The notes below the pieces were generated by a model. That model searched no databases, was not told where the DNA came from, and saw nothing but the letters and a program-made list of their open reading frames with translations. 64,000 bases of DNA, from NCBI RefSeq assembly GCF_015665295.1, contig NZ_JADFAJ010000016.1:175716-239715 (forward strand), read 5' to 3'. This DNA comes from Maricaulis sp. Its GTDB lineage: Bacteria > Pseudomonadota > Alphaproteobacteria > Caulobacterales > Maricaulaceae. Both the position numbers and the translations under genes were made by a program. Shown here piece after piece: positions 24,863 to 34,398 of the stretch. Each line of letters begins with the position of its first letter. Position 1 is the stretch's first letter.

Positions 24863-27673
24863 ATGAAGATGCCCGTTTTGCCCGCTTCGCTGGATGGTCT
24901 GCAATTGCGGGCACAATTGGCGGCTGCCCTGGCCCAGCAAGGCTGGGATTCGCCGGCTGCGAGGGCGACGGCCTTGAGTCATGTCCGCGCCTCGATTGAC
25001 CGGTTCCGCGGACAGGCCTTCGCCAGCCTGTCCGGTGCTGGTGGTGGTGCCGTGGCGGCGCATCTCCTGTGCGATGGCATGAGCGCCTGCCTGCATGCCC
25101 TGTTCGACTCCATGTCGGCAGCTGATGCCGAGGGATCAGCCGGGGTCGCCTTGTGCGCCCAGGGCGGATTCGGTGCCGGTGAACTGGCGCCATCGTCGGA
25201 CATTGACCTGATGCTGATCAAGCCGGACGAGGCGAGCGAACGGACGGATGCCTTCCTGCAGCAATTCCTCTACGCCCTGTGGGATCTCAAGATCGATGTC
25301 GGCGGCGGTGCCTGCCGCACCATGGACGAGACGCTCGCCCTGACAAGCGAAGACGCGTCGGAACGTACGGCCCTGTTGTCCCTGCGCCATCTCGCCGGGG
25401 ATGAGGCGGTGACCACACGATTGGCCCAGCGTTTCCGGGACGAGGTCGTGGCCGGCGATCTGCCGGCCTTTGTCGAGGCCAAGTTGCGCGAGCGTGATGC
25501 CCGGATCGAGAAAGCCGGTCGCTCGCGCTACACGGTTGAACCCAATCTCAAATCCGGCAAGGGCGGGCTGCGTGACCTGCAGCTGATGCGCTGGCTGGCG
25601 CAATTCCTCTATGGTGCCGACGCGTTCGAGCGCTGGGTCGGGAGCCGCCTGCTCTCGGTCGAGGACGTGTCGAAATACATTCTTGCCGACGACTTCCTGT
25701 GGACCGTCCGCTTTCATCTGCACGAGCTGGCTGGCGGCAAGGATGAGCGTCTCACATTCGACGTCCAGCCCGAGATCGCTGCCCGCATGGGCTTTGAGGA
25801 TGGCGAGACCGAGAGCGGTGTGGAACGATTCATGCGACGCTATTTCCGCACGGCGATGGATGTTGGCGCCCTGACCCGTCTGGTCTGTGCCAAGCTGGAA
25901 GCCGATGCCTGGAAATCCAAGCCCAAGGGGCTCGCGCGCTTCCTGCCGCCGGGCATGGACGCTGCCGAGGATGCCGATGTTGGCGAGTTCATCGTGCGTG
26001 ATGGCCGTCTCGACTTTGCCCATGCCACCCAGATCCGCGAAGATCCGATCCGCCTGATGCGCTTCTTCCATGTTGCCGCTTCGCGCCGCCTCGACCTGCA
26101 TCCGGAGGCGGTGGCGCGAATTGGTCGGACGCTGCACCTGATTGACGATGAGTTCCGCCGTGCGCCGCGTGCCGCGCGTGCCTTCTTTGCCGTCCTGCTC
26201 GACAGCGCCGCGCCGATGGCGGTGTTGCGCATGATGACCGAGGCCGGTGTTCTGGGGCGCTATATCCCCGAATTCGGGGATATCGTCGCGCGGACCCAGT
26301 TCAACATGTATCACCGTTACACGGTGGATGAGCACACGCTGCAGGCCTTGGGCCTGTTGCGCGAGATCGAGGACGGGCTGCACCCGCTTGATCACCCGCT
26401 GGTCACCAGGCTCGCTCCCAAGATCCAGAACCGGCGCGCCCTGCACCTCGCTGTCCTGCTGCATGATACCGGCAAGGGAGCCGGCGACCAGTGTATCGAG
26501 GGCGCGGCACGGGCGATCACCGCCTGCGAGCGTATGGGGCTCGGCGAAGGCGAGACAGAGCTGGTATCGTGGCTGATCGCTTCCCACCTGCTGATGAGCG
26601 ATACCGCGCAGCGCCGTGACCTTTCCGACCCGCGCACCGTGGCAGATTTCGCGGCAGCGGTCGGAACCGTCGAGCGATTGCGTCTTCTGACCATCCTGAC
26701 AGTTGTTGACATTCGATCGGTTGGACCCGGTGTATGGAATGGCTGGAAGGGACAATTGATCCGCGAGCTCTACACCGCCACCGAACAGGTTCTTTCCAGC
26801 GAGGGCGATAATCTGCAGCTGGCGCGCGAGACACTTGCCGACAAGGCCGAGCTGGCCCGCAACCGGATCCGGCCCCGTCTCGAACGGGTCAATCCGGAGT
26901 TTGCGGCCTGGTGGACCGCCGAACTGAATGACGCTTACTGGACGGCCTTTTCCGAGGAGGACCGCTTTCGCCATGCGGCCTTCGTGCGCCATGCGCGCAC
27001 CGGTGCGCTGCAGACCTCGGCGGCCGCGCGCGTGGACCGCCGCCGCGCCGCCACGGAGGTGATGATCTGGTCACCGGATCGCGAACGCGTTTTTGCCGAT
27101 CTCGTCGCGGCGTTCGCCGAAGTGGGGGCCGATGTGGTCGGCGCGACGATCAACACGACCGTCTCGCACCAGGTTTTTGATATTTTCTATATCCAGGACG
27201 CTGCCGGTCAGCCCTATGGCCATCATGACCCGCTTCAGCGCCAGGCGCTGGTCGGGTATCTGCGTGAAGTGGCGACCGGTGAAATCACGGTCCGCCGCCG
27301 TCCCGCTGCTCCGCTCAAGCGCCGCGACGCGGCGTTCCGGGTCACGCCAAGTGTGACGATCTCCAACGAGATTGCCGAACAGGCGACCGTGATCGAGGCC
27401 TCCGGGCGTGACCGGCCCGGCCTGCTGGCCGATCTCGCCGATATTCTGGCCGATGAGCACCTCGCTCTCACTTCGGCCCAGATTGATGGCTATGGCGAGC
27501 GCGCAACCGACGTGTTCTATGTGACGCATTGCGGCCAAAAGCTGGACGACGCGGCCATGGTCGAGCGTGTGCAAAGCGGCTTGCTGGCGGTGTTCTCCGA
27601 AAGCGAATCCGCCTTCGACAAGAAAGCCGCGCAACGCGGAATTGCCCGCGCCCGGGCCAGTGTATTGAGGTAA
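24863..27673 (+). CDS. glnD: Bifunctional PII uridylyltransferase/uridylyl-removing enzyme GlnD
   Basis: Senses glutamine and modifies PII proteins in nitrogen control. The 936-residue protein has, in order, a nucleotidyltransferase domain with GGFGAGELAPSSDIDLM (residues 101-117; D113 and D115 are the metal ligands), the GlnD_UR_UTase region (TVEPNLKSGKGGLRDLQ), an HD domain (HLAVLLHDTGKG) and two ACT domains (about 735-800 and 845-920). The residue after GGFG is Ala, where many GlnD proteins have Arg. glnD directly followed by murJ and preceded by mutS is a recurrent alphaproteobacterial order. Confidence 0.96.
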   Translation: MKMPVLPASLDGLQLRAQLAAALAQQGWDSPAARATALSHVRASIDRFRGQAFASLSGAGGGAVAAHLLCDGMSACLHALFDSMSAADAEGSAGVALCAQGGFGAGELAPSSDIDLMLIKPDEASERTDAFLQQFLYALWDLKIDVGGGACRTMDETLALTSEDASERTALLSLRHLAGDEAVTTRLAQRFRDEVVAGDLPAFVEAKLRERDARIEKAGRSRYTVEPNLKSGKGGLRDLQLMRWLAQFLYGADAFERWVGSRLLSVEDVSKYILADDFLWTVRFHLHELAGGKDERLTFDVQPEIAARMGFEDGETESGVERFMRRYFRTAMDVGALTRLVCAKLEADAWKSKPKGLARFLPPGMDAAEDADVGEFIVRDGRLDFAHATQIREDPIRLMRFFHVAASRRLDLHPEAVARIGRTLHLIDDEFRRAPRAARAFFAVLLDSAAPMAVLRMMTEAGVLGRYIPEFGDIVARTQFNMYHRYTVDEHTLQALGLLREIEDGLHPLDHPLVTRLAPKIQNRRALHLAVLLHDTGKGAGDQCIEGAARAITACERMGLGEGETELVSWLIASHLLMSDTAQRRDLSDPRTVADFAAAVGTVERLRLLTILTVVDIRSVGPGVWNGWKGQLIRELYTATEQVLSSEGDNLQLARETLADKAELARNRIRPRLERVNPEFAAWWTAELNDAYWTAFSEEDRFRHAAFVRHARTGALQTSAAARVDRRRAATEVMIWSPDRERVFADLVAAFAEVGADVVGATINTTVSHQVFDIFYIQDAAGQPYGHHDPLQRQALVGYLREVATGEITVRRRPAAPLKRRDAAFRVTPSVTISNEIAEQATVIEASGRDRPGLLADLADILADEHLALTSAQIDGYGERATDVFYVTHCGQKLDDAAMVERVQSGLLAVFSESESAFDKKAAQRGIARARASVLR

Positions 27674-27675
27674 TC

Positions 27676-29220
27676 ATGCGCCTGCTCCGATCCACGGCCG
27701 TTGTCGGCGTGCTGACCATGGCAAGTCGGGTCCTCGGCCTGGTGAGAGAAATGCTGCTCGCTGCGGCTCTGGGCGCAGGCGCGGTTACTGACATTTTCCT
27801 GACAGCATTTCAGTTCCCGAACCTTTTCAGGCGCATATTTGCTGAGGGCGCGTTCAATTCCGCCTTCATACCCTTGTATGCCGGGAAGCTGGAATCCGGC
27901 GAGGCAGGCGAAGCGATCCGGTTTGCGCGGCAGGTCATGTCGGTCCTGCTGACCGCGATGCTTGTTCTCGTGGTCGCAGCGCAATTGCTGATGCCGTGGC
28001 TGATGTATGCCCTGGGGCCGGGATTTGTCGGTGAGCCTGACCAGCTCCAGCTGGCGGTGCTTCTGACCCAGATCACGATGCCCTACCTGCTCATGATGTC
28101 CTTGAGCGCCATGCTCAGCGGGGTGCTCAACTCGCATGGTCGCTTCGCGGTCGCGGCGGCGGCGCCGGTGCTGTTGAACCTGACGCTGATCGGCATTCTC
28201 TATTTTTCCCCGGCCGAAGGTGAAGACCTGGCCCTGCACCTGTCGGTCGGCATCAGCCTGTCCGGCATTGCCCAGCTGGTCTGGTTGTTCGCGGCCTGCC
28301 GCGCGACCGGTCTTCGCCTCTCCTTGACCGTGCCCCGCATTTCCCCGGGCGTGCGACGCCTGGTCATCCTGGGCGTGCCTGGCGCAATTGCTGCCGGCGT
28401 CACGCAGATCAATATCCTCGTGACATCCTCCATTGCGACCATTGATGAGGGCGCCCGCTCCTGGCTGTATTATGCGGACCGGCTCTACCAGTTGCCGTTG
28501 GGCGTGGTGGGTATCGCCATGGGTGTCGTCCTTTTGCCGACGCTCAGTGGCCGTGTCCGTGCCGGGGCCGTCGAGGCCGCCTCGAACGCGATGAACCGGG
28601 CGCTCGAGATATCCATGGCGCTGACGCTGCCTGCGGCAACGGCATTGGCTGTTATCCCGGTTTTTATCGCGACCGGCATTTATCAGCGCAATGAGTTCAC
28701 GCCGAATGATGCGGTCATGGTGAGTCAGGCCCTGGTGCCCTTCGCTATGGGGTTGCCGGCCTTCGTCTTGATCAAGGTCCTGTCACCCGGCTTTTTTGCC
28801 CGCGAGGACACGCTGACCCCGATGAAATTCGCCACCGTCGGCGTGGTCGTGAACCTGGCGGTCGGTCTCGCCCTTTTCTTTGGCCCACTTGGCTTTGCCG
28901 GACTGGCTATCGCCACGGCGCTGGCGGGCTGGATCAACGCCATACTGCTCGCCGTGACGCTCAGGCGCCGGGGTCTTCTGGAGCCGGATGCGCGCTTGCT
29001 GGGCAAGCTGCCGCGCATTCTCGCAGCCTGTGCCATCATGGCGGTCTTCCTGCTCGTCGCCGAGCAGTATGCCGACCAGATCCGTGCCGTCCTGTTCAAT
29101 TCCACGCTGGTGACCCTGCTCGTTGTCTGTGTCGCCGGTCTCGGGATCTATGGCGTCGCGGCGCTGGCGACGGGTGCCCTGCGTCCGTCAGAGGTGCGCG
29201 GCGCGCTCAAGCGCTCTTGA
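27676..29220 (+). CDS. murJ: Lipid II flippase MurJ (MviN)
   Basis: Moves lipid II across the inner membrane for peptidoglycan synthesis. The 514-residue protein has about 14 membrane helices. It begins MRLLRSTAVVGVLTMASRVLGLVRE and includes TDIFLTAFQFPNLFRRIFAEGAFNSAFIPLY, the family signature with the conserved Arg residues of the lipid-facing cavity. ATG 27676 lies 2 bp after the glnD stop, so the two are probably cotranscribed. Confidence 0.96.
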   Translation: MRLLRSTAVVGVLTMASRVLGLVREMLLAAALGAGAVTDIFLTAFQFPNLFRRIFAEGAFNSAFIPLYAGKLESGEAGEAIRFARQVMSVLLTAMLVLVVAAQLLMPWLMYALGPGFVGEPDQLQLAVLLTQITMPYLLMMSLSAMLSGVLNSHGRFAVAAAAPVLLNLTLIGILYFSPAEGEDLALHLSVGISLSGIAQLVWLFAACRATGLRLSLTVPRISPGVRRLVILGVPGAIAAGVTQINILVTSSIATIDEGARSWLYYADRLYQLPLGVVGIAMGVVLLPTLSGRVRAGAVEAASNAMNRALEISMALTLPAATALAVIPVFIATGIYQRNEFTPNDAVMVSQALVPFAMGLPAFVLIKVLSPGFFAREDTLTPMKFATVGVVVNLAVGLALFFGPLGFAGLAIATALAGWINAILLAVTLRRRGLLEPDARLLGKLPRILAACAIMAVFLLVAEQYADQIRAVLFNSTLVTLLVVCVAGLGIYGVAALATGALRPSEVRGALKRS

Positions 29221-29281
29221 GGCATTTGCCTGCGCTCGCTAAGACGCATGTCCCTGTTCGTCTTACCCGCAAGGCCCTCCC

Positions 29282-30319
29282 ATGAGTGAAACGCCCACCG
29301 ACTACAAAGGTCCGCACCGCGTCCTGTCCGGCATGCAGCCGACCGGTCGTCTGCATCTTGGCAATTATCTCGGAGCGTTGAAGAACTGGGTGGCGCTGCA
29401 GGAAGACCCCACGCGGGAGTGCTTTTACTGCGTGGTCGACATGCACGCGATCACCATGCCGCATGATCCGGCAACCCTTCCGGATTCGGTGCGTTCGGCC
29501 GCTGCCGCCTATATTGCGGCGGGTGTTGATCCGGAGAAAAGCACGATCTTTGCCCAGTCGGCCGTGCCGGCGCATGCCGAACTGGCCTGGATCCTCAATT
29601 GCGTGGCTCGCCTCGGCTGGCTTGAGCGGATGACCCAGTTCAAGGACAAGGCCGGCAAGGACAAGGAACGCGCCTCCGTTGGCTTGTTCACCTATCCCGT
29701 GCTGCAGGCGGCCGATATCCTCGTCTACAAGGCGACCGAAGTGCCGGTCGGTGAGGACCAGAAGCAGCATCTCGAGCTCTGCCGGGACATCGCGGCGCGC
29801 TTCAACCGTGACTATGGCAAGGGCGAAGCCTTCTTTCCGATCACCGAACCGGTCATCCAGGGACCGGGCGCGCGCATCATGAGCCTGCGCGACGGGGCGT
29901 CAAAAATGTCGAAATCAGACGTGTCGGACAATTCCCGCATCAATCTGGAAGATGATGCCGACATGATTGCCCGCAAGATCAAGAAGGCCAAGACCGACCC
30001 GGAACCGCTTCCGGCGACGGTGGAGGAGCTCGAAGGCCGGGCCGAAGCGTCCAATCTGGTTGGCATCTACGCGGCGTTGACCGGCAAGACCAAGCTCGAT
30101 GTGCTCGGCGAGTTCGGGGGTCAGGGATTTGGCGCGTTCAAGCCGGCTCTCGCCGATGTCGCGGTCGAATATCTCGCCCCGATTTCCGACGAATACCGCC
30201 GCCTGATCTCCGACAAGGCCGAGATCGACCGCATCCTCACAAACGGGGCCGAGCGGGCACGCGCCGTTGCCCAGCCGGTCATCGACGAGACCAAGAAGGT
30301 CATCGGGTTTTGGGGGTAG
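29282..30319 (+). CDS. trpS: Tryptophanyl-tRNA synthetase
   Basis: Class I synthetase charging tRNA-Trp. The 345-residue protein has [16 protein letters not shown] (HIGH-type motif), the tryptophan-site region VDMHAIT and [15 protein letters not shown], and the signature KMSKS near residue 208. ATG 29282 follows AAGGCCCTCCC after a 61-bp gap from murJ. Confidence 0.97.
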   Translation: MSETPTDYKGPHRVLSGMQPTGRLHLGNYLGALKNWVALQEDPTRECFYCVVDMHAITMPHDPATLPDSVRSAAAAYIAAGVDPEKSTIFAQSAVPAHAELAWILNCVARLGWLERMTQFKDKAGKDKERASVGLFTYPVLQAADILVYKATEVPVGEDQKQHLELCRDIAARFNRDYGKGEAFFPITEPVIQGPGARIMSLRDGASKMSKSDVSDNSRINLEDDADMIARKIKKAKTDPEPLPATVEELEGRAEASNLVGIYAALTGKTKLDVLGEFGGQGFGAFKPALADVAVEYLAPISDEYRRLISDKAEIDRILTNGAERARAVAQPVIDETKKVIGFWG

Positions 30320-30368
30320 GCCTTATGCCGCACTCCCCAAATCGGGGCGCATCGGCTAGAGCCACATC

Positions 30369-30782
30369 ATGAACTGGAATCGCCTCCGAACCGGCCTCTT
30401 GTGCCTGGCGCTCGTCTGGAGCGCCGTCTTCCCCTTTGCGGCGGACGCTTTGGCACGTGTCAGCGGCGATGAAAGCTGGTTGCTCTGCGCGCCTCGGGCA
30501 CGCGCCGAGCTGGGCGCCGAAGATACCGCGAATCTTGCCATCCTGGCCGAACTCGCTGGTCAATCTGCGGCTGGTGATGCCGGCTTACCAGTCCCGGTTT
30601 GCGATGATTGCCTGGCCTGTCCGGTTATCGCTTTGCCGGTTGCAGCGCTCTCTGAGCTGGCTCCGCCTGATGCGCATGCCCTCCTGCAGCATCGCCGCAC
30701 AGGCCTGCTCGCCGCCCTGCAGCGCCCGCGTCTGCGCCCGGACGCGCGTGGGCCACCTCGCTCGGATCACACGCCTGTCTGA
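30369..30782 (+). CDS. Exported Cys-motif protein, DUF2946-like
   Basis: 137 residues: a signal peptide (about residues 1-29), a hydrophobic segment after a CDDCLACP motif (C-x2-C-x2-C), and a basic Pro- and Arg-rich tail. Small exported proteins with such Cys motifs (DUF2946 type) are often first in operons for copper handling, and here the next two genes fit that theme. Metal binding is inference. Family assignment is tentative. Confidence 0.55.
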   Translation: MNWNRLRTGLLCLALVWSAVFPFAADALARVSGDESWLLCAPRARAELGAEDTANLAILAELAGQSAAGDAGLPVPVCDDCLACPVIALPVAALSELAPPDAHALLQHRRTGLLAALQRPRLRPDARGPPRSDHTPV

Positions 30783-30832
30783 TTGTGATCCCGGCCGGCG
30801 CTCGAAGCGCGGCCAAAACAGCGAGAAACTCT

Positions 30833-31903
30833 ATGAAAAACCTGATGATGTCGGGCGCTATGGCGCTCGTTGCGAGCGCGCCTGCCTGGGCGCATGAACC
30901 GGATGCTGTGCGCGCGGATGCCCATGCGCCGATTGGCGTGATGGGTGATCATACCCATGAAGCCGGCGAGTGGATGCTGTCCTATCGCTTCATGCGCATG
31001 GAGATGGACGGCAACAGGATCGGTCGGACCGCTGTTTCGCCGCAGGATATTGTGACCACCATCCCCAATGTGCACGGCATGCCGCCCATGCTGCGTGTCG
31101 TGCCAGACCATATGACCATGGACATGCACATGTTCGGCGCGATGTATGCGCCCAGTGACCGGATTACCGTGATGGCTATGGTCAATTATCTCGAGAACGA
31201 GATGGACCACATCACCTTCGCCGGGATGATGGGTGATACCGAGCTGGGGCGTTTCACGACGCGCAGCACCGGGTTTGGCGATGTGAAGCTCTCGGCCTTG
31301 ATCGACATGCTCGACAACGGGGCGACCCGGCTCAATATTCGGGTCGGCCTGTCGCTTCCCACCGGATCGATTGATGAGACGGCCCGGGTCTTTACGCCCA
31401 TGGGCACGACCCCGGTCATGACCATGCCCTATGCCATGCAGCTCGGCTCGGGCACGCTCGACCCGATACTCGGTGCGACCGTCACCCACAACGCCGGGCA
31501 CTGGAGCTGGGGCGGTCAGGCTGTCGCGACCTTGCGGATCGAGGACAATGATGCGGACTACCGGCTTGGCGACGAAGTCTCGGCGACCGGCTGGCTGGGT
31601 TGGTCACCGCGTCCGGAATGGGCGTTCTTCGGGCGCGTGGAGGGGTCTTCGACGGGCCGGATCGAAGGTGCTGACAGCCGTATCGCTCCGCCCATCCAGA
31701 CCGGGAATCCGGCGTTCTACGGTGGCGAAACCCTGACCGCTTCGCTGGGCGTGAACTGGGTCGGGCAGGCCGGCAGCCTGCGGGGTCAGCGTCTGGCAGC
31801 CGAATTGGGTCGTCCACTGTATCAGGACCTGAACGGGCCGCAGATGGAGACCGACTGGACGCTCACGCTGGGATGGCAATACGCTTGGGGCGGCGCGCAA
31901 TAG
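30833..31903 (+). CDS. Predicted outer-membrane beta-barrel protein of a copper operon
   Basis: 356 residues with a cleavable signal peptide ending SAPAWA. The N-terminus is rich in His and Met (HEPDAVRADAHAPIGVMGDH, and MTMDMHMFGAM). Alternating hydrophobic strands follow (LSLPTGSIDE, LGSGTLDPILGATVTH), ending in an aromatic C-terminus. It resembles transporter-type barrel proteins related to phenol-degradation MetA that occur with copper chaperones. ATG 30833 lies after GCGAGAAAC. The substrate is inferred from context only: a DUF2946-like gene upstream and a PCuAC gene downstream. Confidence 0.68.
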   Translation: MKNLMMSGAMALVASAPAWAHEPDAVRADAHAPIGVMGDHTHEAGEWMLSYRFMRMEMDGNRIGRTAVSPQDIVTTIPNVHGMPPMLRVVPDHMTMDMHMFGAMYAPSDRITVMAMVNYLENEMDHITFAGMMGDTELGRFTTRSTGFGDVKLSALIDMLDNGATRLNIRVGLSLPTGSIDETARVFTPMGTTPVMTMPYAMQLGSGTLDPILGATVTHNAGHWSWGGQAVATLRIEDNDADYRLGDEVSATGWLGWSPRPEWAFFGRVEGSSTGRIEGADSRIAPPIQTGNPAFYGGETLTASLGVNWVGQAGSLRGQRLAAELGRPLYQDLNGPQMETDWTLTLGWQYAWGGAQ

Positions 31904-31932
31904 CGCGCCCCCTCCTTCACGAGGATGAGATC

Positions 31933-32478
31933 ATGAAAATGCACTTTCTATTACCCGCCATCGGGCTTGCCGTGACCGCCTGCGGCGGTGGGTCCGATCC
32001 GGTTGAACCGGAAGCGGCTCACCAGGCTGACGGAGCCATGCACGCCATGGACGGCGCCCAGCCTGGCGCGCTGCCCGATGATGGGGTGATGCCGGTTGTG
32101 GATATCGGTCTGGCCTGGATGCGCCCGCATCCGCAGGGGCGCGACGTCACGGCGGCCTATTTTTCCGCCAGCCTGTCGCAGGGGCATGCGGACCGCCTCC
32201 TGTCCGCCCGCATCGATGGCGCCACGCGTGTCGAGATGCATGGTCACATCATGGATGACCAAGGGATGATGCGGATGCGCCCCGTACCTCCGCAGGACCT
32301 CAACGATACCGGCGCGCTGATCTTCAGGCCGGCCGGTCTCCACCTGATGGTGCATGGGCTGGCTGCGGTCGCTGAAGGCGACCGGGTTGGCGGCGTTCTG
32401 GTTTTCGAGCGTTCGGGCGAGGTTCCGGTCGTTTTCCAGGTGCGCAATACGCCGCCGGACGCCCCGGCCGACGAGTGA
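31933..32478 (+). CDS. PCu(A)C-family periplasmic copper chaperone, lipoprotein
   Basis: Delivers Cu(I), typically to cytochrome oxidase. The 181-residue protein has a lipoprotein signal with VTAC (C17), a Met/His-rich linker (HQADGAMHAMDGAQ) and the PCuAC fold. Copper ligands are H103 or H105 in VEMHGHIM, M115, H137 and M139; M115-x21-H137-x-M139 fits the H-x10-M-x21-H-x-M rule, with one extra residue between the first His and Met. GAGGATGAG precedes ATG 31933. Third gene of the likely copper operon. Confidence 0.88.
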   Translation: MKMHFLLPAIGLAVTACGGGSDPVEPEAAHQADGAMHAMDGAQPGALPDDGVMPVVDIGLAWMRPHPQGRDVTAAYFSASLSQGHADRLLSARIDGATRVEMHGHIMDDQGMMRMRPVPPQDLNDTGALIFRPAGLHLMVHGLAAVAEGDRVGGVLVFERSGEVPVVFQVRNTPPDAPADE

Positions 32479-32528
32479 TCCTCGTTCCGGACGGGTTTGG
32501 CTGACGGTCTGACGCGGGACGGGTATGG

Positions 32529-33161
32529 TTAACGAGGCGTTACCGAACCCTCGTTTCCTGCCAGTTCCGCGTCGGAACCGGCTTCGTGACAGGTCATTTC
32601 GCCGCTGATGGGTGCGGTGTACGTCGCCGGATCATAGCGCTTGGCAGCGCGCGGCCAGAACAGGCGCATCAGCCAGACGCCCAGCGCGATGGCGGGAATC
32701 AGTACCAGCCCGATCGCGTTTTCGTCGATCAGGAAGAGCTTGGCGAAGAAACCGGCACCGATCAGCGCCAAGACAGCGCCGAGCGAGGTCATGATGATCA
32801 GGAAGGCCATGGACGAGCCTTCGACATAGCGTATCGGCCCGGGCTGGCGGGCCAGGCCGACATGCAGCGCGTGCAGGAAGGCCCGGAAATCACGGGCATT
32901 GGCTTCCCACTGGCCGATACCGGCCCAGCGCATCGATCCGAAGGCAATCTCACGTCCCTGCGCATCCGTTAAACGGCACACGACCTGACTGTCCTGGCCG
33001 GCCATTTCGACGGCCAGACGGACCTGTCGGACCTGGTCCAGCGGCAGGCTGTCATCCGTGTCCGCGTCACCGCCGCGCCAGTGGATGGCGTGCGAATCCA
33101 GCGTGAAGCGGCGCAGGGGTGTGCCGGCATTGCGGCGATCGGCGAATGTCTTCGAGTCCAT
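32529..33161 (-). CDS. Uncharacterised protein with two membrane helices
   Basis: 210 residues from ATG 33161, which has AGAAGGGAA upstream. The N-terminal half (about 1-115) is soluble and rich in beta strands, with a PH-like look (RRFTLDSHAIHWRG). Two adjacent hydrophobic segments follow at about 120-175 (SSMAFLIIMTSLGAVLALIG), then a short cytoplasmic or periplasmic tail. No family recognised with confidence. It is divergent from the universal stress gene. Confidence 0.7.
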   Translation of the reverse strand: MDSKTFADRRNAGTPLRRFTLDSHAIHWRGGDADTDDSLPLDQVRQVRLAVEMAGQDSQVVCRLTDAQGREIAFGSMRWAGIGQWEANARDFRAFLHALHVGLARQPGPIRYVEGSSMAFLIIMTSLGAVLALIGAGFFAKLFLIDENAIGLVLIPAIALGVWLMRLFWPRAAKRYDPATYTAPISGEMTCHEAGSDAELAGNEGSVTPR

Positions 33162-33233
33162 GATATTCCCTTCTGGAGAAGGCGTTAGCATGAATTGCTG
33201 GACGTGTCGTGCGGCAGGCGGCAAACTCCGATC

Positions 33234-33710
33234 ATGCCGGACAGCACGCGCAAGTTTCTCGTCGTCGCAGATGACAGCACAGAGTGCCGGACAGCGCTCT
33301 ACTTCGCCGCCCGGCGGGCCCAGGCGACGGGCGCCCATATTACCATTCTCGCTACGCATGAGCCCGGCGATTTCAGCCATTGGATCGGTGTTGCAGAAAC
33401 GGCCAAGCGCGAAGCCGAATCGGCAGCCGAAGCGCTGCTGGAATCCATGGCAGAAGATGCCGAGGCCGTGACCGGGGAGCGACCCGAGCTCCTGCTGCGC
33501 GAAGGGGACCGTCGCCAGGTCCTGTCCGAATTGCTTGAGGAAGACCCGTTGATCTCCCTGCTCGTGCTGGCGGCCTCGGCCAATGGCGAAGGTCCGGGCC
33601 CGCTGGTGACGGCGCTGGCGCGTGGCAAGGGCCTGTTTTCCGGCCGCGCGGTCCCGGTCACGGTGGTGCCAGGCGACATGCAAGAGGCCGAGATCGACGC
33701 CCTGGTCTGA
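33234..33710 (+). CDS. Universal stress protein (UspA family)
   Basis: 158 residues with the single Usp fold: FLVVADDSTECRTALYFAARRA at the N-terminus and a glycine-bearing loop (SANGEGPGPLVTALARGKGL) before the last strand VPVTVVPGDM. The canonical ATP motif G-x2-G-x9-G-S/T is only partly matched, so ATP binding is uncertain. ATG 33234 is chosen because the family begins directly before this strand. It lies 68 bp upstream of nfuA. Confidence 0.85.
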   Translation: MPDSTRKFLVVADDSTECRTALYFAARRAQATGAHITILATHEPGDFSHWIGVAETAKREAESAAEALLESMAEDAEAVTGERPELLLREGDRRQVLSELLEEDPLISLLVLAASANGEGPGPLVTALARGKGLFSGRAVPVTVVPGDMQEAEIDALV

Positions 33711-33778
33711 AAACCACAACGGGAGTGTGGTTGAAAGGCGGCCGAAAGAGCGCCAAGTGGTTTCCAGGAGGCCCTGCC

Positions 33779-34342
33779 ATGTTCATCCAGACCGAAGCCA
33801 CACCGAATCCGCATACGCTGAAATTCCTGCCTGGCCGCGAAATCGCGCCGGACGGACCTCGCGAGTTTGAAAGCGAGGAGGATGCTGCCACCGCGCCGCT
33901 CGCCGCTGACCTCTTCCTGATCGATGGCGTGTCGGGTGTGTTCTTCGGCGAGGATTTCATCGCCGTCACCAAGACTGACGCCTATGAGTGGGACCACATC
34001 AAGCCCTTCCTGCTCGGCGCGATCATGGACGGGCTGCAGTCAGGGCGGCCGCTTCTCGGTGATGCCGTGACTGAGAGCGGTCATGCGGCCTATGCCGGCG
34101 CGGACGAAAGCCTGGTGAAGGAAATCATCGAACTGATCGACACGCGTGTCAGGCCGGCAGTCGCCCAGGACGGCGGCGATATCCTGTTTCATTCCTACAT
34201 TTCCGATGGCGGCATCGTGCGCCTGAAAATGCGCGGCGCCTGCTCGGGCTGCCCGTCCTCGACGATGACGCTGAAGTCGGGCATCGAGAATTTGCTCAAG
34301 CACTACATTCCGGAAATCCAGTCTGTCGAGGCGGTGGAATAG
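33779..34342 (+). CDS. nfuA: Nfu-type iron-sulfur cluster carrier
   Basis: Delivers 4Fe-4S clusters to target apoproteins. 187 residues with an N-terminal Nfu_N domain (MFIQTEATPNPHTLKFLPG) and a C-terminal NifU-like domain whose GACSGCPSST motif (C155 and C158) binds the cluster. This is the eukaryotic/alphaproteobacterial two-domain form, not the A-type-fused E. coli NfuA. An ideal AGGAGG precedes ATG 33779. Confidence 0.93.
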   Translation: MFIQTEATPNPHTLKFLPGREIAPDGPREFESEEDAATAPLAADLFLIDGVSGVFFGEDFIAVTKTDAYEWDHIKPFLLGAIMDGLQSGRPLLGDAVTESGHAAYAGADESLVKEIIELIDTRVRPAVAQDGGDILFHSYISDGGIVRLKMRGACSGCPSSTMTLKSGIENLLKHYIPEIQSVEAVE

Positions 34343-34398
34343 CCTTGCCGGGTGGCTGGCCGCGCCGGGGCTTCGACCTTGCCGCAAATATCCTCTAA

